DNA of 64,000 nucleotides from Neisseria sp. DTU_2020_1000833_1_SI_GRL_NUU_006 (GTDB taxonomy: Bacteria; Pseudomonadota; Gammaproteobacteria; Burkholderiales; Neisseriaceae), in assembly GCA_032388755.1 (NCBI GenBank), contig CP135593.1:1922001-1986000 (forward strand), read 5' to 3'. The notes under the pieces are model-generated. The model saw nothing but the letters and a program-made list of their open reading frames with translations, was not told where the DNA came from and did no database searches. Below are positions 34,432 through 42,506 of the stretch, piece by piece. Each line of letters opens with the position of its first letter. The first letter of the stretch is position 1. The position numbers were made by a program, and so were the translations under genes.

Positions 34432-35652
34432 ATGGCAGTCAACCTCACAGAAAAAACCGCAGACCAACTGCTGAACATCGACGGCATCCAACTCTTCACC
34501 GCCCGCGCAGGCATCAAACAAACCGACCGCGCCGACCTCACCCTGATGGTACTTTCCGGCGGCAACACCGTCGGTGCCGTCTTTACTACCAACCGCTTCT
34601 GCGCCGCCCCCGTCCACATCGCCAAATCACACCTCTTCGACGAAGACGGCGTGCGCGCCATTATCATCAACACCGGCAACGCCAACGCCGGTACAGGCGC
34701 GCAAGGCAGAATCGACGCCATCGAAACCTGCGCCGCCACCGCCGGACAAACCGGCTGCAAACCCTCGCAAGTCCTTCCCTTCTCCACAGGCGTTATCCTC
34801 GAGCCTCTGCCCGTCTATAAAATCGTCGCCGCCCTGCCCAAAATGCAACCCGCCGATTGGGCAGATGCCGCACGCGCCATCATGACCACCGACACCGTGC
34901 CCAAATCCGCCTCGCGCGAAGGCAGCGTCGGCGAAAAACACACCGTCCGCGCCACCGGCATCGCCAAAGGCTCCGGCATGATCCACCCCAACATGGCGAC
35001 CATGCTCTCCTTCATCGCCACCGATGCCAAAGTTTCCCAACCCATCCTCCAGCTGATGACCCAAGAAATCGCCGACGAAACCTTCAACACCATCACCGTT
35101 GACGGCGACACCAGCACCAACGACAGCTTTGTCATCATCGCTACCGGCAAAAACAGCCAAAGCGAAATCGACAACATCGCCGACCCGCGCTACAAACAGC
35201 TCAAAGACCTGCTCGGCAGCCTCGCCCTCGAACTCGCCCAAGCCATCGTCCGCGACGGCGAAGGCGCGACCAAATTCATCACCGTCCGCGTCGAAAACGC
35301 CAAAACCCGCGACGAAGCCCGCCAAGTCGCCTACGCCGTCGCCCACTCGCCCCTCGTTAAAACCGCCTTCTTCGCCTCCGACCCCAACCTCGGCAGACTG
35401 CTCGCCGCCATCGGCTACGCCGGCATCGCCGATTTGGACGCCGACATCCTCGAAATGTATCTGGACGACGTATTGGTTGCCGAAAACGGCGGCCGCGCCG
35501 CAAGCTACACCGAAGAACAAGGACAGGCAGTGATGGCGAAAGACGAAATCACCGTCCGCATCAAACTCCACCGCGGACAAGCCGCCACCACGGTCTATAC
35601 CTGCGACCTGTCGCACGACTACGTCTCCATCAACGCAGACTACCGCTCGTAA
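34432..35652 (+). CDS. argJ: Glutamate N-acetyltransferase / N-acetylglutamate synthase ArgJ
   Basis: Runs the recycling acetyl transfer in arginine synthesis, from N-acetylornithine to glutamate. The 406-aa proenzyme has the autocleavage site in KGSGMIHPNMATML: cleavage before Thr190 gives alpha and beta chains and frees the catalytic threonine. Other family motifs are NTGNANAGTG and NRFCAAPVHIAK. The ATG follows AAAGGAGCAAC. Bifunctional activity, using acetyl-CoA as well, is known for some ArgJ proteins and cannot be decided here. Confidence 0.95.
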   Translation: MAVNLTEKTADQLLNIDGIQLFTARAGIKQTDRADLTLMVLSGGNTVGAVFTTNRFCAAPVHIAKSHLFDEDGVRAIIINTGNANAGTGAQGRIDAIETCAATAGQTGCKPSQVLPFSTGVILEPLPVYKIVAALPKMQPADWADAARAIMTTDTVPKSASREGSVGEKHTVRATGIAKGSGMIHPNMATMLSFIATDAKVSQPILQLMTQEIADETFNTITVDGDTSTNDSFVIIATGKNSQSEIDNIADPRYKQLKDLLGSLALELAQAIVRDGEGATKFITVRVENAKTRDEARQVAYAVAHSPLVKTAFFASDPNLGRLLAAIGYAGIADLDADILEMYLDDVLVAENGGRAASYTEEQGQAVMAKDEITVRIKLHRGQAATTVYTCDLSHDYVSINADYRS

Positions 35653-35778
35653 GGACAGATTGTAAGTTTTGGGTTTTCAGACGACCTAGTGCGTCGGAAA
35701 TCCAATCCACAGGCAAAACCCGCGCTAAATCAAGGGAAATATGATCGAAAGGAACGATATTCCGGCAGTTTTCAACTG

Positions 35779-35889
35779 GTAGCGTGGGCTATGCCCGCGA
35801 AAATATAAAAGGTCGTCTGAAACCTGTATGCAGGCTTTCAGACGACCTTTGCTTTCCAAAAAACAATCCGTGGGCAAAGCCCACGCTAC
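35779..35889. repeat. Palindromic repeat pair flanking a DUS hairpin
   Basis: GTAGCGTGGGCTATGCCCGCG (first copy, partly degenerate) and CGTGGGCAAAGCCCACGCTA (second copy, inverse) are each self-complementary. Together they enclose the hairpin at 35807-35850. A third copy lies at 10766-10786. Confidence 0.65.
35807..35850 (+). terminator. DUS hairpin downstream of argJ
   Basis: AAAGGTCGTCTGAAA pairs with TTTCAGACGACCTTT, with an additional inner CCTG/CAGG pairing. Confidence 0.6.
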
Positions 35890-35933
35890 GGCCGGCTGTT
35901 TTGCAAACACCCGTTGCATAGGGCTTCCAGTGG

Positions 35934-35953
35934 ATTCCCGCCTGCGCGGGAAT
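35934..35953. repeat. dRS3 repeat
   Basis: A perfect ATTCCC(N8)GGGAAT motif, with inner bases GCCTGCGC. Confidence 0.75.
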
Positions 35954-36003
35954 GACGGAATGTAACCTTTACCATCATCTTAGCGCGTGTGTCGTCCTCA
36001 AAA

Positions 36004-36110
36004 TATAGTGGATTAACTTTAAACCAGTACGGCGTTGCCTCGCCTTGCCGTACTATCTGTACTGTCTGCGGCTTCGTCGCCTTGTCCTGATTTAAATTTA
36101 ATCCACTATA
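36004..36110. mobile_element. Short Correia repeat element (CREE)
   Basis: 107 bases with intact TATAGTGGATTAA and TTAATCCACTATA ends, short form, same orientation as the copy at 10557. It lies between convergent genes, just before a DUS hairpin. Confidence 0.9.
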
Positions 36111-36129
36111 CCTCCGCTGAAAAAATGCA

Positions 36130-36173
36130 AAAAGGTCGTCTGAAACCCTATTCCCAAGTTTCAGACGACCTTT
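36130..36173 (-). terminator. DUS hairpin after the UDG-like gene
   Basis: AAAAGGTCGTCTGAAAC pairs with GTTTCAGACGACCTTT; it ends the minus-strand operon tsaB-rimI-UDG-like. Confidence 0.7.
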
Positions 36174-36186
36174 GTTCCAATCAACC

Positions 36187-37026
36187 CTACAACACAGCCG
36201 CCGCTTTCTTCAACACCTGCCAGGCATATGCCTTCAGGCGCGGTTGGCGCAGCAGGCGGGCGGGGTGCGGGATGGTGAAATACGGTATGCCGCCGCACAA
36301 TTCGTCCATGACCACCATCATTTCTTTCTGTTCGAAAACCTGACCTAAAAACAATACCGCACGGGCTTGGGACGATTCCAATTCATGCTTCAGGGCAGGC
36401 AATTCGGCATGGATTTGAGCTTCCGAAGGATGCGGGCTGAACACGGGGGCGGCTTTCACCCAACTGGTTTTGTGTGCCTGCTGCGGGCTGAGGCGGATGG
36501 CGGCGAGCATATTGTCCAGCAGGACGCCGGTTTCGCCGTGGAACAATTCGCCGTGCAGCGTATCTTCGGTCGACGGGCAGATGCTGACCACCATCAGGCG
36601 CGCGGTTTTGACTGTGGCGGACAGGCGCGGGAGGTCGTCTGAAAGGTGCGGGGCGGCAGGCAAATTTGCCGTGTTTTGGATGCTGCGGGCTTGTTTTTCC
36701 GCAGGCGTTTCCTGCTTGGGTTTCGTGTCGGGCTGACGGGCCGCTTCGACAGCCGCGGTTTGCGGAGATGGCATTTCGCGCTTGGGTACGTCCTGTTGGT
36801 TTCCGCCGTGTACGGCCGCCATTGCCGACAGACGCGCCTGATGCGCCCCTGCCGACAGGGTGCGTTCCTGACGGGGGATGGTCGTCTGAACCGACGCTGC
36901 CGCGGGTTTGGGCATACCGGTTTCGGGAGCGGTCAAAGCAGCGGGAACGGTTTTTGCCCCGCGCTTGAGCCACATCGGCCCCAGTCCCAAGGCTTCGTGC
37001 AAATGGAGGTAACGGCTGCTTAACAT
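36187..37026 (-). CDS. Uracil-DNA glycosylase-superfamily protein, divergent
   Basis: The C-terminal 150 residues resemble the family 4/5 UDG fold: VVSICPSTEDTLHGELFHGE is in the place of the first catalytic motif, GVLLDNMLAAI follows, RAVLFLGQ is the core strand and IPHPARLLRQP is the second catalytic His-Pro motif. The iron-sulfur cysteines of family 4 enzymes are absent (only two scattered Cys). The first 125 residues are low-complexity, Ala/Pro/Gln-rich. So activity on uracil is uncertain. It overlaps rimI by seven bases and is last in the tsaB-rimI operon, a position typical for Neisseria. Confidence 0.75.
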   Translation of the reverse strand: MLSSRYLHLHEALGLGPMWLKRGAKTVPAALTAPETGMPKPAAASVQTTIPRQERTLSAGAHQARLSAMAAVHGGNQQDVPKREMPSPQTAAVEAARQPDTKPKQETPAEKQARSIQNTANLPAAPHLSDDLPRLSATVKTARLMVVSICPSTEDTLHGELFHGETGVLLDNMLAAIRLSPQQAHKTSWVKAAPVFSPHPSEAQIHAELPALKHELESSQARAVLFLGQVFEQKEMMVVMDELCGGIPYFTIPHPARLLRQPRLKAYAWQVLKKAAAVL

Positions 37027-37463
37027 GATTTTTCCATCAAAATTGCGTCTTCATATCCGCCCTCGGGCAGGGGATAATAATTTTTCCGCCGGCCTGTTTC
37101 GATAAAACCGTATTTGCGGTAGAGGCCGATGGCGGCGGCATTGCCTGCGCGTACTTCCAACAACAGGCGGGATACGCCTTGGCTTGAGGTCATCTGAAAC
37201 CAATATGCCAAAAGTTTTGAGGCGATGCCTTGGCGGCGGTACTCGGGGGCGGCGGCAATCAGGTGCAACTCGGACTCGCCGCAAATTTCGCGCCAGACGG
37301 CAAAACCGCAGATTCCGCCTCCGCGTTCGCAGACGCAAACGGTATCGGCAGGATTTGCTACCGCTTCGAGAAACTGCCGCTCCGACCAAGGCGAGGGATT
37401 GCCCGCCGCATCGATTGCGGTCAGGGCGGCACAGTCATCAAAGCTTGCCCGACGGATGTTCAT
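37020..37463 (-). CDS. rimI: Ribosomal protein N-acetyltransferase RimI
   Basis: GNAT enzyme that acetylates the N-terminus of ribosomal protein bS18. The 147-aa product has the acetyl-CoA loop YRRQGIASKLL in motif A and the RimI-type end VRAGNAAAIGLYRKYGFIETGRRKNYYP. It overlaps tsaB by four bases and the UDG-like gene by seven, so the three are translationally coupled. Confidence 0.93.
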   Translation of the reverse strand: MNIRRASFDDCAALTAIDAAGNPSPWSERQFLEAVANPADTVCVCERGGGICGFAVWREICGESELHLIAAAPEYRRQGIASKLLAYWFQMTSSQGVSRLLLEVRAGNAAAIGLYRKYGFIETGRRKNYYPLPEGGYEDAILMEKSC

Positions 37464-38137
37464 GGTTTCGCCTTCCTTTCTGCCTGCTCTTTCGCCGTCA
37501 GGGCGATTTTGTCGCGGACGTATAACAATTCGGCATGTGCGGCGTCTGCCGCAGGATAACGCCCGCTCAGTGCCAGCTCGAGAAAATCGGCGGCAGTCGG
37601 CATGGACGGTATGCCGTCGAAAGGCGGCTTGTCAGCCAAGGCAAAGGCGTTGCCCACACCCGCTCCGAAGGTTTGTCCTTGCGGCAAAACGATTTCCGAA
37701 GCCTTGCCGACATGATAATCGCCCAAACGCGTATGGGATCGCGTGTCAAACCACGCATAAAACACTTCGCCCATACGCGCATCGGCCGCCGCCAATACGC
37801 AAGGGCAGTCGGGAACCAGATAAGCCGCCGCGTCCAGACTCGGCACGCCGACAACGGGCGTGTCGAAAGGGGTTGCCAAACCCTGCACGACACCCACCCC
37901 GATACGCAATCCGGTGAACGCGCCCGGTCCTTGCGCATAAACGATGCCGCCCAAATCCGACGCGCCTATGCCCGCCTGTTCGAACAACACGCGAATCTGC
38001 GGCAGGATGAGTTCTGACTGGCGCGTACCGACGTTTTCATGATACAGGCGCACCTCGCCGTCCGCACGCAAAGCGAGTGAGAGAAAAGAGGTACCGGTAT
38101 CGACGGCAAGAATGGGACGTGAAGTATCGATGAGCAT
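37460..38137 (-). CDS. tsaB: tRNA threonylcarbamoyladenosine synthesis protein TsaB
   Basis: Dimer partner of TsaD in making t6A at position 37 of ANN-decoding tRNAs. The 225-aa product has the ASKHA-type start ILAVDTGTSFLSLAL, then HENVGTRQSELILPQI and the GIVYAQGPGAFTGLRIGVG motif. It is the first gene of the tsaB-rimI-UDG-like operon and is divergent from gluQRS. Confidence 0.94.
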   Translation of the reverse strand: MLIDTSRPILAVDTGTSFLSLALRADGEVRLYHENVGTRQSELILPQIRVLFEQAGIGASDLGGIVYAQGPGAFTGLRIGVGVVQGLATPFDTPVVGVPSLDAAAYLVPDCPCVLAAADARMGEVFYAWFDTRSHTRLGDYHVGKASEIVLPQGQTFGAGVGNAFALADKPPFDGIPSMPTAADFLELALSGRYPAADAAHAELLYVRDKIALTAKEQAERKAKP

Positions 38138-38212
38138 GGAATCTGTCCGTAATGTGTTGAAACGGCATTATAACATTGCCCGCAGAAGCAGTTGCTTGGT
38201 ATAGTTTGCCCG

Positions 38213-38250
38213 TTTTCAGACGACCTATCCCCAAAGGTCGTCTGAAAACC
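38213..38250. repeat. Inverted DUS pair between divergent tsaB and gluQRS
   Basis: TTTTCAGACGACC and GGTCGTCTGAAAACC flank a short loop upstream of both genes. Confidence 0.75.
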
Positions 38251-38328
38251 CTGCCGCAACGCAGTCAAAATGGGCACGGCAAGTCCCGTCCAAACCGATT
38301 TCCAACAACCCGCTCCAATCCCAAAACC

Positions 38329-39234
38329 ATGACGGCAACCCTACCAACCGACTATATCGGACGCTTCGCCCCCAGTCCCACCGGCCTGCTCCACATCGGC
38401 TCGCTGCTGACCGCGCTTGCATCCTACGCCGATGCGCGCGCAAACCGGGGCAAATGGCTGGTCCGCATGGAAGACCTCGACCCGCCGCGCGAAATGCCCG
38501 GTGCCGCCGCGCATATCCTGCACACGCTCGAAGCCTTCGGTTTCGAGTGGGACGGCGAAGTCGTTTGGCAGAGCCGCCGCCATTCGCTGTACAGGGACGC
38601 CTTGGGTCGTCTGAAAGAAAAAGGCCTGCTCTATCCCTGTTATTGCAGCCGCAAAGACTGGCAGGCGGCTGCCGCCCAAGGTGCCGACGGATTCGTTTAC
38701 AACGGACGCTGCCGCCGCCCCGAAGACCGCCCCCACACCGACAAACCGCCCGCATGGCGCATCCGCGTCAACGACGAAACCATCGGATTTGACGACGGTA
38801 TCGTCGGACATTACGCCCAAAACCTCGCCCGCGACATCGGCGACTTCGTCCTCTTGCGCGCCGACGGATTTTGGGCGTACCAGCTTGCCGTCGTCGCCGA
38901 CGATGCCGACCAAGGCATCACACACATCGTACGCGGGCAAGACCTGCTCGTTTCCACCCCGCGCCAAATCTACCTGCAACGCTGCCTCGGCTTCGCTACC
39001 CCGCATTACGCCCACCTCCCGCTTTTGGTCAACAAACACGGGCAGAAATGGTCAAAGCAGACGCTTGCCCCCGCCTTGGACGAAAACCATAAAGAACAAT
39101 TACTCCGCCAAGTCCTGCAATACCTCAACCTCCCGCCCGCACCCGAAGTTTCCCGCCCACAGGCACTTTTATCTTGGGCGATAGAACACTGGCAGCCGCA
39201 TAAAATACCAATACATGATATAGTTACGGAGTAG
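38329..39234 (+). CDS. gluQRS: Glutamyl-Q tRNA(Asp) synthetase
   Basis: Attaches glutamate to queuosine at the tRNA-Asp wobble base. The 301-aa protein is a GluRS catalytic core without an anticodon-binding domain: GRFAPSPTGLLHIGSL (HIGS 22-25), the zinc ligands Cys104, Cys106, Tyr124 and Cys128, and a KWSKQ version of the KMSKS loop. The ATG at 38329 matches the family start; the frame is open 51 codons upstream but this reads through DUS sequence. An internal DUS is read as LGRLKEKG. No good Shine-Dalgarno is visible. Confidence 0.93.
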   Translation: MTATLPTDYIGRFAPSPTGLLHIGSLLTALASYADARANRGKWLVRMEDLDPPREMPGAAAHILHTLEAFGFEWDGEVVWQSRRHSLYRDALGRLKEKGLLYPCYCSRKDWQAAAAQGADGFVYNGRCRRPEDRPHTDKPPAWRIRVNDETIGFDDGIVGHYAQNLARDIGDFVLLRADGFWAYQLAVVADDADQGITHIVRGQDLLVSTPRQIYLQRCLGFATPHYAHLPLLVNKHGQKWSKQTLAPALDENHKEQLLRQVLQYLNLPPAPEVSRPQALLSWAIEHWQPHKIPIHDIVTE

Positions 39235-39322
39235 ATTGGCGTGATTGCAACAAATTACTCGAGATATTATTCGAATGTAATTATTTTTTTACATAACCCG
39301 CACATTAATACTTCATATTTAC

Positions 39323-39328
39323 TATAAT
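39323..39328 (+). promoter_or_regulatory. Candidate -10 element of the LytTR regulator gene
   Basis: A perfect TATAAT lies 93 bases before the ATG, in an A/T-rich stretch. I see no good -35 at the right distance. Confidence 0.35.
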
Positions 39329-39420
39329 CGCCGTAACCAAATGCATAATGGGAAGACGGCTATCCGTGCCGACTTTTCTCCCGACTGTCAAAAACTTAAA
39401 AATAACAAAAGTAAATCATT

Positions 39421-40149
39421 ATGTTAAGTGTCATTATTGTTGAAGACGAAGTGCTCGCCGCAGAACGCCTGCGCATCTTGCTAGAAGAGTGCAACGTCGT
39501 GATTCTCAACGTATTCCACCACGCACAACCCGCTTTGGACTGGTTGAGTATGCACGAAGTCGATATCGTATTTGCCGACATCGGGCTGCCCGAAATTACC
39601 GGACTCGAGCTGGTCGAACGCATCAAACGCGTTGCCAAACGCCAACCTGAAATCATCTTTACCACCGCCTACGAAGAACACGCCTTGCGCGCCTTCGAAC
39701 TGGCGGCAGCCGACTATCTGCTCAAACCCATCCGCTCAACCCGCCTACAGGCGGCATTGGACCGGGTCAGCGAAAAATACCGCGAAAAAGCCGACGACTT
39801 TACCCATTTCCAGGTCTTCAGCCGCGACCGCATGATCGAAATCCCGTGGCAGCAGGCGCGTTATCTGATGGCGGAACACAAAACCGTCTTTCTGGTTACC
39901 GGCGACAGACAAAGCTACGAACTGCCCAAAACCCTGGTCTATTGGGAAGAATTGTTGGGCGAAAAAATCATCCGCCTCCACCGCAACGCCCTCGCCTTCC
40001 GCCATACCTTAGACTACCTGATACGGCTTGACGACGATGACGACAGCGATTCCGCCTGGGGCGCGCAGATATTGGACATCCCCAAGCCCCTGCCTGTCAG
40101 CCGCCGCCAACTTTCCGCCATCCGCAAAATCCTCAAAAGCAAGGTGTAG
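39421..40149 (+). CDS. LytTR-family response regulator (AlgR-like)
   Basis: Two-component DNA-binding regulator. The 242-aa product has a receiver domain (1-120) with acidic Glu8/Asp9, phospho-acceptor Asp53 in DIVFADIGLP, Thr81/Thr82 and Lys102 in LLKPIRS. A LytTR DNA-binding domain follows (about 135-240), ending SRRQLSAIRKILKS. An acidic insert DDDDDSDS lies at about 204-211. No histidine kinase is adjacent, so it is an orphan in this window. Relatives in Pseudomonas (AlgR) control virulence and alginate; the regulon here is unknown. It is separate from gluQRS (186-base gap). Confidence 0.9.
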   Translation: MLSVIIVEDEVLAAERLRILLEECNVVILNVFHHAQPALDWLSMHEVDIVFADIGLPEITGLELVERIKRVAKRQPEIIFTTAYEEHALRAFELAAADYLLKPIRSTRLQAALDRVSEKYREKADDFTHFQVFSRDRMIEIPWQQARYLMAEHKTVFLVTGDRQSYELPKTLVYWEELLGEKIIRLHRNALAFRHTLDYLIRLDDDDDSDSAWGAQILDIPKPLPVSRRQLSAIRKILKSKV

Positions 40150-40287
40150 ATTTGCCGATAAACCCCGAACCCTGCCTTTCATGCGCAGGGTTTTGTTTTT
40201 CGGGTTCAACCTGCTGTTCATCAGGTGCATTCATTAAAGTAAAAAAAATCGTAAGCCAAAATGAAAACAGGACATTTGCCGACCGTC

Positions 40288-40382
40288 ATGCCTGCTCAGG
40301 CGAGAATCTAAATCTCGGCATTTCGAAAATATTTCAAGGCGGCTGCAACTTTACATTTCCAGATTCCCGCCCGCGCGGGAAT
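40288..40382. repeat. dRS3/RS mosaic repeat unit
   Basis: A degenerate dRS3 (40288-40307) and a perfect one, ATTCCC(N8)GGGAAT (40363-40382), flank a 55-base core. The core is the inverse of that at 48435-48489. Confidence 0.7.
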
Positions 40383-40483
40383 GACGGCTTTGGCAGATCA
40401 CCCTTTAGGACTTGACGGCAAATAATCGCCGCCCGCCATCAAATCCCACTCTAGCGGGGAAGGCGGCAAAGTCGCCGTGACGG

Positions 40484-40551
40484 AAAAAAGGTCGTCTGAA
40501 AACAAACGCAGCAGGTTTTGTTGAACCTGAAGCCGTTTTCAGACGACCTTT
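40484..40551. terminator. Nested DUS hairpin
   Basis: AAAAGGTCGTCTGAAAAC pairs with GTTTTCAGACGACCTTTT; inside, CAGGTT pairs with AACCTG. It can serve both converging genes. Confidence 0.6.
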
Positions 40552-40658
40552 TATAGTGGATTAAATTTAAATCAGGACAAGGCGACGAAGCCGCAGACAG
40601 TACAAATAGTACATCAAGGCGAGGCAACGCTGTACTGGTTTAAATTTAATCCACTATA
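40552..40658. mobile_element. Short Correia repeat element (CREE)
   Basis: 107 bases with both TATAGTGGATTAA / TTAATCCACTATA ends, same orientation as the copy at 8552. It directly abuts the DUS hairpin. A degenerate relative (TATTAAATTTAAATCAGAGC onward) follows at about 40687. Confidence 0.9.
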
Positions 40659-40760
40659 TACTATATCTTGTTTGGAAAGCTGGCGTATTAAATTTAAATC
40701 AGAGCGGGCAGGGCAACGTTGCACGGAGTTGAACTTAACCCATACCCTTCAAAACAAAAC

Positions 40761-40781
40761 GGGCGGCTTGGATTGCCGCCC
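40761..40781 (-). terminator. Terminator hairpin after fba
   Basis: GGGCGGC and GCCGCCC pair around a 7-base loop; the minus strand continues GTTTTGTTTT. Not DUS-based. Confidence 0.75.
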
Positions 40782-40799
40782 ATTTGATTGTCCCGTTGT

Positions 40800-41864
40800 T
40801 TATTTGATGATTTGGTTCAGCTCGCCTTTGGCGTAGCGGGTTGCCATTTTCTCAAGGGAAACGGGTTTGATTTTGCCTGCCTGACCTTCGCAGCCGAATG
40901 CGAGGTAGCGGTCGAGACAGATTTGTTTCATGGCTTCGACGGTTTTGCTCAGGTATTTGCGCGGGTCGAATTCGGACGGGTTTTCTGCCATGAAGCGGCG
41001 GATGGCGCCGGTGGAGGCGAGGCGCAGGTCGGTGTCGATGTTGACTTTGCGCACGCCGTGTTTGATGCCTTCGACGATTTCTTCTACGGGTACGCCGTAG
41101 GTTTCGCCGATTTTACCGCCGTGTTCGTTGATGACTTTCAGCCATTCTTGCGGTACGGAGCTGGAGCCGTGCATGACGATGTGGGTGTTGGGCAGGGCTT
41201 GGTGGATTTCTTTGATGCGGTCGATGCGCAATACGTCGCCGGTGGGCGGACGGGTGAATTTGTATGCGCCGTGGCTGGTTCCGACGGCGATGGCGAGCGC
41301 GTCCACGCCGGTGTCTTTAACGAAGCGCACGGCATCTTCGACGCTGGTGAGCATTTGGTCGTGGGAGAGTTTGCCGACTGCGCCTACGCCGTCTTCTTCG
41401 CCTGCTTCGCCGGTTTCGAGGTTGCCCAAGACGCCGATTTCGCCTTCGACGGATACGCCGCAGGCGTGGGAGAAGTTAACGACGGTACGGGTGGCGTTGA
41501 CGTTGTATTCGTAGGTGGACGGGGTTTTGCCGTCTTCGAGCAGCGAGCCGTCCATCATGACGGAGGAGAAGCCCAGTTGGATGGAGCGTTGGCACACGTC
41601 GGGCGATGCGCCGTGGTCTTGGTGCATGACGACGGGGATGTGCGGGAATTCTTCAACGGCTGCCAGAATCAGGTGGCGTAAAAACGGCGCGCCTGCATAT
41701 TTGCGCGCGCCGGCGGATGCTTGGACGATAACGGGAGCGTTGACTTGGTCTGCGGCTTCCATGATGGCGCGCATTTGTTCGAGGTTGTTGACGTTGAATG
41801 CAGGCAGGCCGTAGCTGTTTTCGGCGGCATGGTCGAGCAGTTGGCGCATGGATACGAGTGCCAT
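40800..41864 (-). CDS. fba: Class II fructose-bisphosphate aldolase
   Basis: Zinc-dependent aldolase of glycolysis and gluconeogenesis. The 354-aa product has the catalytic and metal-binding HQDHG (81-85, Asp83 and His84) and a distal metal-ligand segment MHGSSSVP. The sequence SNVMMDGSLLEDGKTP-like FSSVMMDGSLLEDGKTP and the VNIDTDLRLASTG block place it in the class IIB / Calvin-type group. The start ATG follows AAGGAGATTT. In Neisseria, surface-exposed moonlighting as an adhesin has been reported for this enzyme. Confidence 0.95.
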   Translation of the reverse strand: MALVSMRQLLDHAAENSYGLPAFNVNNLEQMRAIMEAADQVNAPVIVQASAGARKYAGAPFLRHLILAAVEEFPHIPVVMHQDHGASPDVCQRSIQLGFSSVMMDGSLLEDGKTPSTYEYNVNATRTVVNFSHACGVSVEGEIGVLGNLETGEAGEEDGVGAVGKLSHDQMLTSVEDAVRFVKDTGVDALAIAVGTSHGAYKFTRPPTGDVLRIDRIKEIHQALPNTHIVMHGSSSVPQEWLKVINEHGGKIGETYGVPVEEIVEGIKHGVRKVNIDTDLRLASTGAIRRFMAENPSEFDPRKYLSKTVEAMKQICLDRYLAFGCEGQAGKIKPVSLEKMATRYAKGELNQIIK

Positions 41865-42075
41865 TTAAATCTCCTTGGTGAGGTAGCGGGATGGTGATGT
41901 GGGAAATTATAATGTTTTTCTTATTAAAAGACTACACGGGGCTACATCGGTTTTATATGTTAATGAGATTTTTTGCGGCTGCGGCGGGCAAGCGGTGCGG
42001 TCGGTATTTGTCTGACATGGTTTATAATAACGGTTTGTTTTCGGGGTCGTATGAAACGGCGGTGTGAGGTGTGTG

Positions 42076-42504
42076 ATGGGTAAGTTTGCAGTTTCGGATG
42101 TGGATGCGGTATTGTTTCAGACGACCTTGCGCGTGCAGGTGGGCGATGTGAATTACGGCGGCCATTTGGCGAACGATGCCGTTTTGCGCTTGTGCCATGA
42201 AGTGCGGATGCGTTGGCTGGCGGGTTTGGGCTGGAGTGAAACGGACGCGGGCGGCGCGGGGCTGATTATGGCGGACGCGGCGGTGCAATATTTGGCACAA
42301 GGCTTTTACGGCGATGAACTGTCGGCGGAAATGGGCGTCGAGGATATCGGCAAGGGCGGGTTCGCGCTGCTGTTCCGCCTGACGCGCATCGCGGACGGCA
42401 AGGTGCTGGCGCGGGCGCGCACAGGCATGGTGTGTTTCGATTATGCGCGCCAAAAGGTTTGCCGGTTGCCAGAAGCTTTGAAAACCGTGTTGGAGGTCGT
42501 CTGA
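42076..42504 (+). CDS. Acyl-CoA thioesterase, hotdog fold
   Basis: The 142-aa product is a single hotdog domain related to YbgC/FcbC-type thioesterases: LRVQVGDVNYGGHLANDAVL places a catalytic Asp/Asn and His where expected, and YGDELSAEMGVEDIGKGGFAL forms the central strand. The substrate is unknown. The ATG at 42076 follows GAGGTG; a GTG at 42064 is possible. Two DUS copies are inside: one near 42115-42127 (read FQTTL) and one at the very end, where the stop TGA is part of the DUS. It is three bases from xerC and probably co-transcribed with it. Confidence 0.83.
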   Translation: MGKFAVSDVDAVLFQTTLRVQVGDVNYGGHLANDAVLRLCHEVRMRWLAGLGWSETDAGGAGLIMADAAVQYLAQGFYGDELSAEMGVEDIGKGGFALLFRLTRIADGKVLARARTGMVCFDYARQKVCRLPEALKTVLEVV

Positions 42505-42506
42505 AA
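42492..42506 (+). promoter_or_regulatory. Ribosome binding site of xerC embedded in a DUS
   Basis: GGAGGTCGTCTGAAA: the Shine-Dalgarno GGAGG overlaps AGGTCGTCTGAA, which also supplies the thioesterase stop codon. The xerC ATG follows at 42507. Confidence 0.7.

Larger units (their letters stand above)
35653..36186. other. Repeat-filled gap between convergent argJ and the UDG-like gene
   Basis: 534 bases without a gene. Contents: a DUS (35674-35686), an inverted pair of the GTGGGC palindrome (35779-35799 and 35869-35889) enclosing a DUS hairpin, a dRS3 motif (35934-35953), a Correia element (36004-36110) and a final DUS hairpin (36130-36173). Confidence 0.75.
40150..40799. other. Repeat-filled gap between convergent regulator and fba genes
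   Basis: 650 bases without a gene. It holds a dRS3/RS mosaic unit (40288-40382), a long DUS hairpin (40484-40551), a Correia element (40552-40658), a degenerate Correia-like stretch (about 40686-40740) and the fba terminator (40761-40781). Confidence 0.75.

Noticed and set aside
34627..35616. Long open frame antisense to argJ
   Set aside because: It mirrors the codon bias of argJ, has a low-complexity Gly/Val/Asp composition and matches no family. Similar antisense frames over gyrB, sdaA, ubiB and fba were rejected for the same reason.
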